From: Pseudorasbora parva
Lineage: Eukaryota > Chordata > Actinopteri > Cypriniformes > Gobionidae
NCBI RefSeq assembly: GCF_024679245.1
Contig: NC_090177.1
Coordinates: 40,794,303 to 40,858,302, forward strand
DNA: 64,000 bases
Direction: 5' to 3'
Part shown: one piece after another, positions 43,336 through 56,207 of the stretch
Layout of the letters: each line of letters starts with the position of its first letter
How positions within the stretch are numbered: the stretch's first letter is position 1
The notes under the pieces: model-generated
The model's input: the letters and a program-made list of their open reading frames with translations, nothing else
Database searches by the model: none
What the model was told of the DNA's origin: nothing
Made by a program: the position numbers and the translations under genes

Positions 43336-43734
43336 CTGTAAAAAAAAATATTTAGAAAAAAAGTTACCTGGTTGCCTTAAAATTTTGAGTTCACTGAAAT
43401 TGAAATTTTGAGTTAATACAATGAACATTTTTTGAGATTCGACAACCTTTATTAAAATATTATTATAAGATTTTGTAAGCATATCGAGGAATTGTGTGTG
43501 TTTTATTTCTGATGACGCAGTGAATCATGCAAAATTGTGCTATTTTCATGATTCATCACATTGTTTATGTGGTTCAGATACAAAAATATTTTGAGTTTCT
43601 ATTTATTAAACAAATTTCCTTCATTGTATCAACTCAAATTTTTAATTTCAATAAACTCACAATTTTAAGGCAACCAGGTTACTTACTTTTTTAAGTTAAA
43701 CCAACAAAAAACAACCAATTTTTTTACAGTCTGA
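43334..43734. mobile_element. MITE with GTTACCTGGTTGCC inverted ends, about 400 bp
   Basis: 'gttacctggttgccttaaaa' at 43362 pairs with 'ttttaaggcaaccaggttac' at 43662. The outer CTGTAAAAAA / TTTTTTTACAG ends also pair. It is AT-rich and non-coding. Confidence 0.75.
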
Positions 43735-43832
43735 GAGTATTTTATTTTCTATAATTAGAAAATGCACTGTTTGAAAAAAATATGTAGGTTTACAGACTTT
43801 TCCTTTGAAGTCATCATCACAATAGTTCTCGG

Positions 43833-43990
43833 ACACCCGCAAGAAAAAAGTTCTGCTCAGACGATGTGTCGAGAACAAGCTGCGAGAACTCCCAAACCAG
43901 GGCTGCGAGAAAAAAATGAGGTAATTTTGTTATTGAAGCCCTGGTTTGGGAGTTCGCCTGAGCGGAACTTTTTCCTTGCGGGTGTACGAG
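43833..43990. repeat. Imperfect inverted repeat
   Basis: 'gacacccgcaagaaaaaagt' at 43840 is mirrored by 'cttgcgggtgtacgag' near 43976, with 'ccaaaccagggct' and 'agccctggtttggg' inside. Foldback repeat of unknown class. Confidence 0.6.
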
Positions 43991-44736
43991 GTGATTGGTC
44001 ATACATTTAAAGTAGGCGGGGTTAATGCGGAGAAACGCAGATGATCGGCACCTGTTTTTCTCGTAAAGTATGGAGTGTCCTGGCCAGAACGAACTTTGTT
44101 CTTGTTCTTTCCACCTCGAGAAAATGAACGCATTTCTTTGTTCTTGGAGAGTATGCACCAAGCTTTACAGATCCTAGACATGTGGTTATGGGCAGCTTGT
44201 CTCTCTAATAGCAGAAGCAGCAGCAGGTGGCAGTGGTTTAAATGACACGCTATTATCAAGTCCATCTCAAGTTCAGAACAGCGATGTCCATGGGGTCCGT
44301 GGACAAGCCTCCCCTTACCCCACCTCGGCACTGGGCCTGGTTTTGTGTGTTTTCGCTGCATTCACGCTGTAAACCAAAGCTGCCTCTCAGTCTTTCAGCC
44401 ACTCAGGGGGGCTTAACTGCAGTCGCTCCAGCTGACGGTGACGTCACGTGCATTCCCTCTATTCCCCACGGACAAAATCAAAATTCACTTTGAGAAATGG
44501 TTCCTTGAAGCACCCACGGTGGTTCCTGGCCATTCTTATAAAAGGGGATCTCCTGAGTGTTTCCTCAGAGAACCGCCTCTTCTGAAAGGGTGTGTAGAGG
44601 ATCTACAGACGGTTCCCTGGTGTGGCAAAGTAAAGAACCCCAAAAGTTTCCACCTGGTCTGGTTTACTGGTTTCAGAGGGATATTTCAGCAATAAGTCGT
44701 TTTAAAATGAGCTCTATTTTGTTCTGCAGTCTGTGT
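43991..44736. other. Intergenic sequence, no gene; CRE/E-box composite at 44439
   Basis: Repeat-like up to about 44160, then a lower-repeat stretch. The composite TGACGTCACGTG at 44439-44450 joins a perfect CRE and an E-box. I find no exon. Confidence 0.4.
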
Positions 44737-45660
44737 TAATAGAAAATCCAGCAGTGTGTTTTTGCTCTGTGCTCCGCATGTAGCCTGGTGAGTGGGCAGT
44801 AAATGTCACTTTATCACTTAACCCATTATATAAGGGTTGAGAGGTCTAATAAAACCCACGCACGGCGCTGTTATTGGACTACATAATGGGTGTTTATGGC
44901 TCCAGTGCAGGTGTTTAGAGATCACTAGTAAAGGAGAAGGTATGAAATTCTTCTCATGATGAACATTAATGGAGGTTTATTCATTTGGCAAATGCATTTT
45001 GTAAAAATTAGTAAACGGATCTGGTTAAATTTTGTGCCGTTCACAAAATGTCAAGATTGATCTTCGGCACTTTGACTCGGGGAATGTATGACATGCATCA
45101 AGTGTGATTAGATCTGTTTATGTGCAGTTTCACCCAGAATGCCTCAGCAATATGTAAAGAAGTTTATGGGGGTTCTTTGGTAATGAAAGGATCAATATGT
45201 ATTACTGTGCTCAAGACAGGAGACAGGGGCTGCTTTAATTGAGCATTAATAATGCAGGAACAGATCAAGTTGAGTGCGAGTGAGAGTGTGTATCCGTTGT
45301 GATTCAAGCTATGAAATATCCAGGAAACACACTTTCATACAAAGTCATTTTTTGATTAAAATGAATGCTTCTTCAGACGAGACAATATGCTTCAAAACAG
45401 AATGTGAGCTATAGTCTAACCCTATCCCTATGGATATGTTAAATAATAATAAATGTTATTTATCTAATTAATTATACTATTTAACGGGGCTATAGATATT
45501 AAAAATCCTTGTTATTAGCTGTTAAGTGAACTGCAGCCAGCAACTTATTGTTCATGCTTATATTTTTGGGAGTGTGCATAAGTGTCACATCCTTTGGTGA
45601 ACGTCCCGGGTCCTTCACATGAAAATCAGTCTAGAGCCTTTCATTGACAACCTAGGGGCA
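44737..45660. other. Low-repeat island, candidate conserved non-coding elements
   Basis: Complex, non-repetitive sequence with no coding frame. It contains AT-core dense segments such as 'gctttaattgagcattaata' near 45234 and 'ctgttattggactacataat' near 44868. Its composition suggests regulatory DNA, but this needs cross-species alignment. Confidence 0.35.
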
Positions 45661-46113
45661 TTCAGGGAAGGTGTCTTTTTTAGGTTTTCTTACACACTAT
45701 ACACACTGGAAATGTAATTAATTCAGTAAAATTCTTACAATGTTTGTGCTTGAAGTGGGGACAAAATAAAATCAGTGTTGCAATATAAACAACGTATGAA
45801 AATCTTATCACACTTTTGGTGCACGCTGGTGAAAAGCTCAGAATTTGCAATATACAATTAATTAATAGCCTTATTCTGTTACGGCTACTCAAGTTAGCAA
45901 TTGCATTAACAAATAAAATCTTATTTTAAAGTGTTACTGAAATATGTATAAATGTGTAATTTTCCCAAATATCAACTGCTGATTTAAATGTGTTTTCTGC
46001 AGGCAAGTTTATGAGCAGATAGATGGGAGATTTCTCTCTCTGTTGACTATACATGATCTGAGTTTGCTCTCTGTAACGTCCAAATTAGTCAGCAGGAGGA
46101 GAACGGCCTCTAA
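45661..46113. other. AT-rich intergenic flank of the minisatellite
   Basis: AT-rich sequence without recognisable repeats or exons. It leads abruptly into the tandem array at 46114. Confidence 0.4.
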
Positions 46114-49100
46114 TGTGTGGTGGTGTGGGTCAGTTTAAGGGTAAAGTTAGGGTCAGGTGTGGTGGTGTGGGTCAGTTTAAGGGTAAAGTTAGGGTCAGGT
46201 GTGGTGGTGTGGGTCAGTTTAAGGGTAAAGTTAGGGGCAGGTGTGGTGGTGTGGGTCAGTTTAAGGGTAAAGTTAGAGACAGGTGTGGTGGTGTGGGTCA
46301 GTTTAAGGGTAAAGTTAGGGACAAGTGTGGTGGTGTGGGTCAGTTTAAGGGTAGAGTTAGGGACAGGTGTGGTGGTGTGGGTCAGTTTAAGGGTAAAGTT
46401 AGGGACAGGTGTGGTGGTGTGGGTCAGCTTAAGGGTAAAGTTGGGGTCAGGTGTGGTGGTGTGGGTCAGTTTAAGGGTAAAGTTAGGGACAGGTGTGGTG
46501 GTGTGGGTCAGTTTAAGGGTAAAGTTAGGGACAGGTGTGGTGGTGTGGGTCAGTTTAAGGGTAAAGTTAGGGTCAGGTGTGGTGGTGTGGGTCAGTTTAA
46601 GGGTAAAGTTAGGGACAGGTGTGGTGGTGTGGGTCAGTTTAAGGGTAAAGTTAGGGTCAGGTGTGGTGGTGTGGGTCAGTTTAAGGGTAAAGTTAGGGAC
46701 AGGTGTGGTGGTGTGGGTCAGCTTAAGGGTAAAGTTAGGGTCAGGTGTGGTGGTGTGGGTCAGTTTAAGGGTAAAGTTAGGGACAGGTGTGGTGGTGTGG
46801 GTCAGTTTAAGGGTAAAGTTAGGGTCAGGTGTGGTGGTGTGGGTCAGTTTAAGGGTAAAGTTAGGGACAGGTGTGGTGGTGTGGGTCAGTTTAAGGGTAA
46901 AGTTAGGGTCAGGTGTGGTGGTGTGGGTCAGTTTATGGGTAAAGTTAGGGACAGGTGTGGTGGTGTGGGTCAGTTTAAGGGTTACATTAGAGACAGGTGT
47001 GGTGGTGTGGGTCAGTTTAAGGGTAAAGTTAGGGTCAGGTGTGGTGGTGTGGGTCAGTTTAAGGGTAAAGTTAGGGACAGGTGTGGTGGTGTGGGTCAGT
47101 TTAAGGGTAGAGTTAGGGACAGGTGTGGAGGTGTGGGTCAGTTTAAGGGTAAAGTTAGTGACAGGTGTGGTGGTGTGGGTAAGTCTAAGGGTAAAGTTAG
47201 GGACAGGTGTGGTGGTATGGGTAAGTTTAAGCGTAAAGTTAGGGACAGGTGTGGTGGTATAGGTAAGTTTAAGGGTAAAGTTAGGGACAAGTGTGGTGGT
47301 GTGTGTAAGTTTAAGGGTAAAGTTAGGGACAGGTGTGGTGGTGTGGGTCAGTTTAAGGGTAAAGTTAGGGTCAGGTGTGGTGGTGTGGGTCAGTTTAAGG
47401 GTAAAGTTAGGGGCAGGTGTGGTGGTGTGGGTCAGTTTAAGGGTAAAGTTAGGGACAGGTGTGGTGGTGTGGGTCAGTTTAAGGGTAAAGTTAGGGACAG
47501 GTGTGGTGGTGTGGGTCAGTTTATGGGTAAAGTTAGGGACAGGTGTGGTGGTGTGGGTCAGTTTAAGGGTAAAGTTAGGGACAGGTGTGGTGGTGTGGGT
47601 CAGTTTAAGGGTAAAGTTAGGGTCAGGTGTGGTGGTGTGGGTCAGTTTAAGGGTAAAGTTAGGGACAGGTGTGGTGGTGTGGGTCAGTTTAAGGGTAAAG
47701 TTAGGGACAGGTGTGGTGGTGTGGGTCAGTTTAAGGGTAAAGTTAGGGTCAGGTGTGGTGGTGTGGGTCAGTTTAAGGGTAAAGTTAGGGACAGGTGTGG
47801 TGGTGTGGGTCAGTTTAAGGGTAAAGTTAGGGACAGGTGTGGAGGTGTGGGTCAGTTTAAGGGTAAAGTTAGTGACAGGTGTGGTGGTGTGGGTAAGTCT
47901 AAGGGTAAAGTTAGGGACAGGTGTGGTGGTGTGGGTAAGTTTAAGCGTAAAGTTAGGGACAGGTTTGGTGGTATAGGTAAGTTTAAGGGTAAAGGTAGGG
48001 ACAAGTGTGGTGGTGTGTGTAAGTTTAAGGGTAAAGTTAGGGACAGGTGTGGTGGTATGGGTAAGTTTAAGGGTAAAGTTAGTGACAGGTGTGGTGGTGT
48101 GTGTAAGTTTAAGGGTAAAGTTAGGGACAGGTGTGGTGGTGTGGGTCAGTTTAAGGGTAAAGTTAGGGACAGGTGTGGTGGTGGTGGTGTGTGTAAGTTT
48201 AAGGTTAAAGTTAGGGACAGGTGTGGTGGTGGTGTGTGTAAGTTTAAGGGTAAAGTTAGGGACAGGTGTGGTGGTGGTGTGTGTAAGTTTAAGGGTAAAG
48301 TTAGGGACAGGTGTGGTGGTGGTGTGTGTAAGTTTAAGGGTAGAGTTAGGGACAGGTGTGGTGTGGGTCAGTTTAAGGGTAAAGTTAGGGACAGGTGTGG
48401 TGGTGTGTGTAAGTTTAAGGGTAAAGTTAGGGACAGGTGTGGTGGTGTGGGTCAGTTTAAGGGTAAAGTTAGGGACAGGTGTGGTGGTGTGTGTAAGTTT
48501 AAGGGTAAAGTTAGTGACAGGTGTGGTGGTGTGGGTCAGTTTAAGGGTAAAGTTACGGACAGGTGTGGTGGTGTGTGTAAGTTTAAGGGTAAAGTTAGAG
48601 ACAGGTGTGGTGGTGTGGGTCAGTTTTAGGGTAAAGTTAGAGACAGGTGTGGTGGTGTGGGTCAGTTTAAGGGTATAGTTAGGGTCAGGTGTGGTGGTGT
48701 GGGTCATTTTAAGGGTAAAGTTAGGGAAAGGTGTGGTGGTGTGTGTAAGTTTAAGGGTAAAGTTAGTGACAGGTGTGGTGGTGTGGGTCAGATTAAGGGT
48801 AAAGTTACGGACAGGTGTGGTGGTGTGGGTCAGTTTAAGGGTAAAGTTAGAGACAGGTGTGGTGGTGTGTGTAAGTTTAAGGGTAAAGTTAGGGACAGGT
48901 GTAGTGGTGTGGGTAAGTTTAAGGGTAAAGTTAGGGTCAGGTGTGGTGGTGTGGGTCAGTTTAAGGGTAAAGTTAGGGTCAGGTGTGGTGGTGTGGGTCA
49001 GTTTAAGGGTAAATTTAGGGACAGGTGTGGTGGTGTGGGTCAGTTTAAGGGTAAAGTTAGGGACAGGTGTGGTGGTGTGGGTCAGTTTAAGGGTAGAGTT

Positions 49101-52100
49101 AGGGACAGGTGTGGTGGTGTGGGTCAGTTTAAGGGTAGAGTTAGGGACAGGTGTGGTGGTGTGGGTCAGTTTAAGGGTAAATTTAGGGACAGGTGTGGTG
49201 GTGTGGGTCAGTTTAAGGGTAAAGTTAGGGACAGGTGTGGTGGTGGTGTGTGTAAGTTTAAGGGTAAAGTTAGGGACAGGTGTGGTGGTGTGGGTCAGTT
49301 TAAGGGTAAAGTTAGGGACAGGTGTGGAGGTGTGGGTCAGTTTAAGGGTAAAGTTAAGGACAGGTGTGGTGGTGTGTGTAAGTTTAAGGGTAAAGTTAGG
49401 GACAGGTGTGGTGGTGGTGTGTGTAAGTTTAAGGGTAAAGTTAGGGACAGCTGTGGTGGTTTGGGTCAGTTTAAGGGTAAAGTTAGGGACAGGTGTGGAG
49501 GTGTGGGTCAGTTTAAGGGTAAAGTTAGGGACAGGTGTGGTGGTGTGGGTCAGTTTAAGGGTAAAGTTAGGGACAGGTGTGGTGGTGTGTGTAAGTTTAA
49601 GGGTAAAGTTAGGGACAGGTGTGGTGGTGTGGGTAAGTTTAAGGGTAGAGTTAGGGACAGGTGTGGTGGTGTGGGTAAGTTTAAGGGTAAAGTTAGGGAC
49701 AGGTGTGGTGGTGTGCGTCAGTTTAAGGGTAAAGTTAGGGACAGGTGTGGTGGTATGGGTAAGTTTAAGGGTAAAGTTAGGGTCAGGTGTGGAGGTGTGG
49801 GTCAGTTTAAGGGTAGAGTTAGGGACAGGTGTGGTGGTGTGGGCCAGTTTAAGGGTAGAGTTAGGGTCAGGTGTGGAGGTGTGGGTCAGTTTAAGGGTAA
49901 AGTTAGGGACAGGTGTGGTGGTGTGGGTCAGTTTAAGGGTAGAGTTAGGGTCAGGTGTGGTGGTGTGGGTCAGTTTAAGGGTAAAGTTAGGGTCAGGTGT
50001 GGTGGTGTGGGTCAGTTTAAGGGTAAAGTTAGGGTCAGGTGTGGTGGTGTGGGTCAGTTTAAGGGTAGAGTTAGGGTCAGGTGTGGAGGTGTGGGTCAGT
50101 TTAAGGGTAAAGTTAGGGACAGGTGTGGTGGTATGGGTAAGCTTAAGGGTAAAGTTAGGGTCAGGTGTGGAGGTGTGGGTCAGTTTAAGGGTAGAGTTAG
50201 GGACAGGTGTGGTGGTGTGGGTCAGTTTAAGGGTAGAGTTAGGGTCAGGTGTGGTGGTGTGGGTCAGTTTAAGGGTAAAGTTAGGGTCAGGTGTGGTGGT
50301 GTGTGTAAGTTTAAGGGTAAAGTTAGGGACAGGTGTGGTGGTGTGGGTCAGTTTAAGGGTAAAGTTAGGGTCAGGTGTGGTGGTGTGGGTCAGTTTAAGG
50401 GTAAAGTTAGGGACAGGTGTGGGCCAGTTTAAGGGTAAAGTTAGAGACAGGTGTGGTGGTGTGGGTCAGTTTAAGGGTAAAGTTAGTGACAGGTGTGGTG
50501 GTGTGTGTAAGTTTAAGGGTAAAGTTAGGGACAGGTGTAGTGGTCTGGGTAAGTTTAAGGGTAAAGTTAGGGATAGGTGTGGTGGTGTGTGTAAGTTTAA
50601 GGGTAAAGTTAGTGACAGGTGTGGTGGTGTGTGTAAGTTTAAGGGTAAAGTTAGTGACAGGTGTGGTGGTGTGTGTAAGTTTAAGGGTAAAGTTAGGGAC
50701 AGGTGTGGTGGTGTGGGTCAGTTTAAGGGTAAAGTTAGGGACAGGTGTGGTGGTGTGGGTCAGTTAAAGGGTAAAGTTAGGGACAGGTGTGGTGGTGTGG
50801 GTCAGTTTAAGGGTAAAGTTAGAGACAGGTGTGGTGGTGTGGGTCAGTTTAAGGGTAAAGTTAGTGACAGGTGTGGTGGTGTGTGTAAGTTTAAGGGTAA
50901 AGTTAGGGACAGGTGTAGTGGTGTGGGTAAGTTTAAGGGTAAAGTTAGGGTCAGGTGTTGTGGTGTGGGCCAGTTTAAGGGTAAAGTTAGGGTCAGGTGT
51001 GGTGGTGTGGGTCAGTTTAAGGGTAAAGTTAGGGACAGGTGTGGTGGTGTGGGTCAGTTTAAGGGTAGAGTTAGGGACAGGTGTGGTGTTGTGGGTCAGT
51101 TTAAGGGTAAAGTTAGGGTCAGGTGTGGTGGTGTGGGTCAGTTTAAGGGTAAAGTTAGGGACAGGTGTGGTGGTGTGGGTCAGTTTAAGGGTAGAGTTAG
51201 GGACAGGTGTGGTGGTGTGGGTAAGTTTAAGGGTAAAGTTAGGGACAGGTGTGGTGGTGTGGGTCAGTTTAAGGGTAAAGTTAGGGACAGGTGTGGTGCT
51301 GTGGGTAAGTTTAAGGGTAAAGTTAGGGACAGGTGTGGTGCTGTGGGTAAGTTTAAGGGTAAAGTTAGGGACAGCTGTGGTGGTGTGGGTCAGTTTAAGG
51401 GTAGAGTTAGGGACAGGTGTGGTGGTGTGGGTCAGTTTAAGGGTAAAGTTAGGGACAGGTGTGGTGGTGTGGGTCAGTTTAAGGGTAAAGTTAGGGACAG
51501 GTGTGGTGGTGTGGGTAAGTTTAAGGGTAAAGTTAGGGACAGGTGTGGTGCTGTGGGTAAGTTTAAGGGTAAAGTTAGTGACAGGTGTGGTGGTGTGCGT
51601 AAGTCTAAGGGTAAAGTTAGGGACAGGTGTGGTGGTATGGGTAAGTCTAAGGGTAAAGTTAGGGACAGGTGTGGTGGTATGGGTAAGTCTAAGGGTAAAG
51701 TTAGGGACAGGTGTGGTGGTGTGGGTAAGTCTAAGGGTAAAGTTAGGGACAGGTGTGGTGGTGTGGGTAAGTCTAGGGGTAAAGTTAGGGACAGGTGTGG
51801 TGGTATGGTTAAGTCTAAGGGTAAAGTTAGGGACAGGTGTGGTGGTGTGGGTAAGTTTAAGGGTAAAGTTAGGGACAGGTGTGGTGGTATGGGTAAGTTT
51901 AAGGGTAAAGTTAGGGACAGGTGTGGTGGTGTGTGTAAGTTTAAGGGTAAAGTTAGGGACAGGTGTGGTGGTGTGTGTAAGTTTAAGGGTAAAGTTAGGG
52001 ACAGGTGTGGTGGTGGTGTGTGTAAGTTTAAGGGTAAAGTTAGGGACAGGTGTGGTGGTGTGGGTCAGTTTAAGGGTAAAGTTAGGGACAGGTGTGGAGG

Positions 52101-55100
52101 TGTGGGTCAGTTTAAGGGTAAAGTTAGGGACAGGTGTGGTGGTGTGTGTAAGTTTAAGGGTAAAGTTAGGGACAGGTGTAGTGGTGGTGTGTGTAAGTTT
52201 AAGGGTAAAGTTAGGGACAGGTGTGGTGGTGTGGGTCAGTTTAAGGGTAAAGTTAGGGACAGCTGTGGTGGTGTGTGTAAGTTTAAGGGTAAAGTTAGGG
52301 ACAGGTGTGGTATTGTGTGTAAGTTTAAGGGTAAAGTTAGGGACAGGTGTGGTGGTGGTGTGTGTAAGTTTAAGGGTAAAGTTAGGGACAGGTGTGGTGG
52401 TGTGGGTCAGTTTAAGGGTAAAGTTAGGGACAGGTGTGGAGGTGTGGGTCAGTTTAAGGGTAAAGTTAGGGACAGGTGTGGTGGTGTGGGTCAGTTTAAG
52501 GGTAAAGTTAGGGACAGGTGTGGTGGTGTGTGTAAGTTTAAGGGTAAAGTTAGGGACAGGTGTGGTGGTGTGGGTAAGTTTAAGGGTAGAGTTTGGGACA
52601 GGTGTGGTGGTGTGGGTAAGTTTAAGGGTAAAGTTAGGGACAGGTGTGGTGGTGTGCGTCAGTTTAAGGGTAAAGTTAGGGTCAGGTGTGGAGGTGTGGG
52701 TCAGTTTAAGGGTAGAGTTAGGGACAGGTGTGGTGGTGTGGGTCAGTTTAAGGGTAGAGTTAGGGTCAGTTGTGGAGGTGTGGGTCAGTTTAAGGGTAAA
52801 GTTAGGGACAGGTGTGGTGGTGTGGGTCAGTTTAAGGGTAGAGTTTGGGTCAGGTGTGGTGGTGTGGGTCAGTTTAAGGGTAAAGTTAGGGTCAGGTGTG
52901 GTGGTGTGTGTAAGTTTAAGGGTAAAGTTAGGGTCAGGTGTGGTGGTGTGGGTCAGTTTAAGGGTAGAGTTAGGGTCAGGTGTGGAGGTGTGGGTCAGTT
53001 TAAGGGTAAAGTTAGGGACAGGTGTGGTGGTTTGGGTAAGTTTAAGGGTAAAGTTAGGGACAGGTGTGGTGGTGTGGGTCAGTTTAAGGGTAGAGTTAGG
53101 AACAGGTGTGGTGGTGTGGGTCAGTTTAAGGGTAGAGTTAGGGTCAGGTGTGGTGGTGTGGGTCAGTTTAAGGGTAAAGTTAGGGTCAGGTGTGGTGGTG
53201 TGTGTAAGTTTAAGGGTAAAGTTAGGGACAGGTGTGGTGGTGTGGGTAAGTTTAAGGGTAGAGTTAGGGACAGGTGTGGTGGTGTGGGTCAGTTAAAGGG
53301 TAAAGTTAGGGACAGGTGTGGTGGTGTGGGTCAGTTTAAGGGTAAAGTTAGGGTCAGGTGTGGTGGTGTGGGTCAGTTTAAGGGTAAAGTTAGGGTCAGG
53401 TGTGGTGGTGTGGGTCAGTTTAAGGGTAGAGTTAGGGTCAGGTGTGGAGGTGTGGGTCAGTTTAAGGGTAAAGTTAGGGACAGGTGTGGTGGTATGGGTA
53501 AGTTTAAGGGTAAAGTTAGGGTCAGGTGTGGAGGTGTGGGTCAGTTTAAGGGTAGAGTTAGGGACAGGTGTGGTGGTGTGGGTCAGTTTAAGGGTAGAGT
53601 TAGGGTCAGGTGTGGTGGTGTGGGTCAGTTTAAGGGTAAAGTTAGGGTCAGGTGTGGTGGTGTGTGTAAGTTTAAGGGTAAAGTTAGGGACAGGTGTGGT
53701 GGTGTGGGTCAGTTTAAGGGTAAAGTTAGGGTCAGGTGTGGTGGTGTGTGTAAGTTTAAGGGTAAAGTTAGGGACAGGTGTGGTGGTGTGGGTCAGTTTA
53801 AGGGTAGAGTTAGGGTCAGGTGTGGTGGTGTGGGTCAGTTTAAGGGTAAAGTTAGGGTCAGGTGTGGTGGTGTGGGTCAGTTTAAGGGTAGAGTTAGCGA
53901 CAGGTGTGGTGGTATGGGTAAGTTTAAGGTTAAAGTTAGGGTCAGGTGTGGAGGTGTGGGTCAGTTTAAGGGTAAAGTTAGGGACAGGTGTGGTGGTATG
54001 GGTAAGTTTAAGGGTAAAGTTAGTGACAGGTGTGGTGGTGTGGGTCAGTTTAAGGGTAGAGTTAGGGTCAGGTGTGGAGGTGTGGGTCAGTTTAAGGGTA
54101 AAGTTAGGGACAGGTGTGGTGGTGTGTGTAAGTTTAAGGGTAAAGTTAGGGTCAGGTGTGGTGGTGTGGGTCAGTTTAAGGGTAGAGTTAGGGTCAGGTG
54201 TGGAGGTGTGGGTCAGTTTAAGGGTAAAGTTAGGGACAGGTGTGGTGGTTTGGGTAAGTTTAAGGGTAAAGTTAGGGACAGGTGTGGTGGTGTGGGTCAG
54301 TTTAAGGGTAGAGTTAGGAACAGGTGTGGTGGTGTGGGTCAGTTTAAGGGTAGAGTTAGGGTCAGGTGTGGTGGTGTGGGTCAGTTTAAGGGTAAAGTTA
54401 GGGTCAGGTGTGGTGGTGTGTGTAAGTTTAAGGGTAAAGTTAGGGACAGGTGTGGTGGTGTGGGTAAGTTTAAGGGTAGAGTTAGGGACAGGTGTGGTGG
54501 TGTGGGTCAGTTAAAGGGTAAAGTTAGGGACAGGTGTGGTGGTGTGGGTCAGTTTAAGGGTAAAGTTAGGGTCAGGTGTGGTGGTGTGGGTCAGTTTAAG
54601 GGTAAAGTTAGGGTCAGGTGTGGTGGTGTGGGTCAGTTTAAGGGTAGAGTTAGGGTCAGGTGTGGAGGTGTGGGTCAGTTTAAGGGTAAAGTTAGGGACA
54701 GGTGTGGTGGTATGGGTAAGTTTAAGGGTAAAGTTAGGGTCAGGTGTGGAGGTGTGGGTCAGTTTAAGGGTAGAGTTAGGGACAGGTGTGGTGGTGTGGG
54801 TCAGTTTAAGGGTAGAGTTAGGGTCAGGTGTGGTGGTGTGGGTCAGTTTAAGGGTAAAGTTAGGGTCAGGTGTGGTGGTGTGTGTAAGTTTAAGGGTAAA
54901 GTTAGGGACAGGTGTGGTGGTGTGGGTCAGTTTAAGGGTAAAGTTAGGGTCAGGTGTGGTGGTGTGTGTAAGTTTAAGGGTAAAGTTAGGGACAGGTGTG
55001 GTGGTGTGGGTCAGTTTAAGGGTAGAGTTAGGGTCAGGTGTGGTGGTGTGGGTCAGTTTAAGGGTAAAGTTAGGGTCAGGTGTGGTGGTGTGTGTAAGTT

Positions 55101-56207
55101 TAAGGGTAAAGTTAGGGACAGGTGTGGTGGTGTGGGTCAGTTTAAGGGTAAAGTTAGGGACAGGTGTGGTGGTGTGGGTCAGTTTAAGGGTAGAGTTAGG
55201 AACAGGTGTGGTGGTGTGGGTCAGTTTAAGGGTAGAGTTAGGGTCAGGTGTGGTGGTGTGGGTCAGTTTAAGGGTAAAGTTAGGGTCAGGTGTGGTGGTG
55301 TGTGTAAGTTTAAGGGTAAAGTTAGGGACAGGTGTGGTGGTGTGGGTAAGTTTAAGGGTAGAGTTAGGGACAGGTGTGGTGGTGTGGGTAAGTTTAAGGG
55401 TAAAGTTAGGGACAGTTGTGGTGGTGTGCGTCAGTTTAAGGGTAAAGTTAGCGACAGGTGTGGTGGTATGGGTAAGTTTAAGGTTAAAGTTAGGGTCAGG
55501 TGTGGAGGTGTGGGTCAGTTTAAGGGTAAAGTTAGGGACAGGTGTGGTGGTATGGGTAAGTTTAAGGGTAAAGTTAGTGACAGGTGTGGTGGTGTGGGTC
55601 AGTTTAAGGGTAGAGTTAGGGTCAGGTGTGGAGGTGTGGGTCAGTTTAAGGGTAAAGTTAGGGACAGGTGTGGTGGTGTGGGTCAGTTTAAGGGTAAAGT
55701 TAGGGACAGGTGTGGTGGTGTGGGTCAGTTTAAGGGTAAAGTTAGGGACAGGTGTTGTGGTGTGGGTCAGTTTAAGGGTAAAGTTAGGGTCAGGTGTGGT
55801 GGTGTGGGTCAGTTTAAGGGTAAAGTTAGGGACAGGTGTTGTGGTGTGGGTCAGTTTAAGGGTAAAGTTAGGGACAGGTGTGGTGGTGTGTGTAAGTTTA
55901 AGGGTAAAGTTAGGGACAGGTGTGGTGGTGTGGGTCAGTTTAAGGGTAAAGTTAGGGACAGGTGTTGTGGTGTGGGTCAGTTTAAGGGTAAAGTTATGGT
56001 CAGGTGTGGTGGTGTGGGTCAGTTTAAGGGTAAAGTTAGGGACAGGTGTTGTGGTGTGGGTCAGGTTAAGGGTAAAGTTAGGGACAGGTGTGGAGGTGTG
56101 GGTCAGTTTAAGGGTAAAGTTAGGGACAGGTGTTGTGGTATGGGTAAGTTTAAGGGTAAAGTTAGGGTCAGATGTGGGTAAGTTTAAGGGTAGGGTTAGG
56201 TGTAAGG
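46114..56207 (+). repeat. Minisatellite: about 240 tandem copies of a 42-bp G-rich unit
   Basis: The unit can be written as CAGTTTAAGGGTAAAGTTAG followed by GGACAGGTGTGGTGGTGTGGGT; nearly every copy has the same register and includes TTAGGG. Common variants are GTCAG/GTAAG, GACAG/GTCAG and AAAG/AGAG at fixed positions, GTGTAAG in place of GGGTCAG, 45-bp units with an extra GTG, and a few short units. The + strand is G-rich with very few C. Because 42 is a multiple of 3 and the units lack stops, both strands show huge frames (up to 2,496 codons). These are artefacts with no start context, no splice logic and no non-repeat domain. The array ends in a degenerate unit that merges into a dispersed repeat at 56210-56330. 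Confidence 0.97.

Noticed and set aside
46114..56207. Regular repeats suggesting a CRISPR array
   Set aside because: Units are directly adjacent with no unique spacers, the context is a vertebrate genome, and there are no cas genes.
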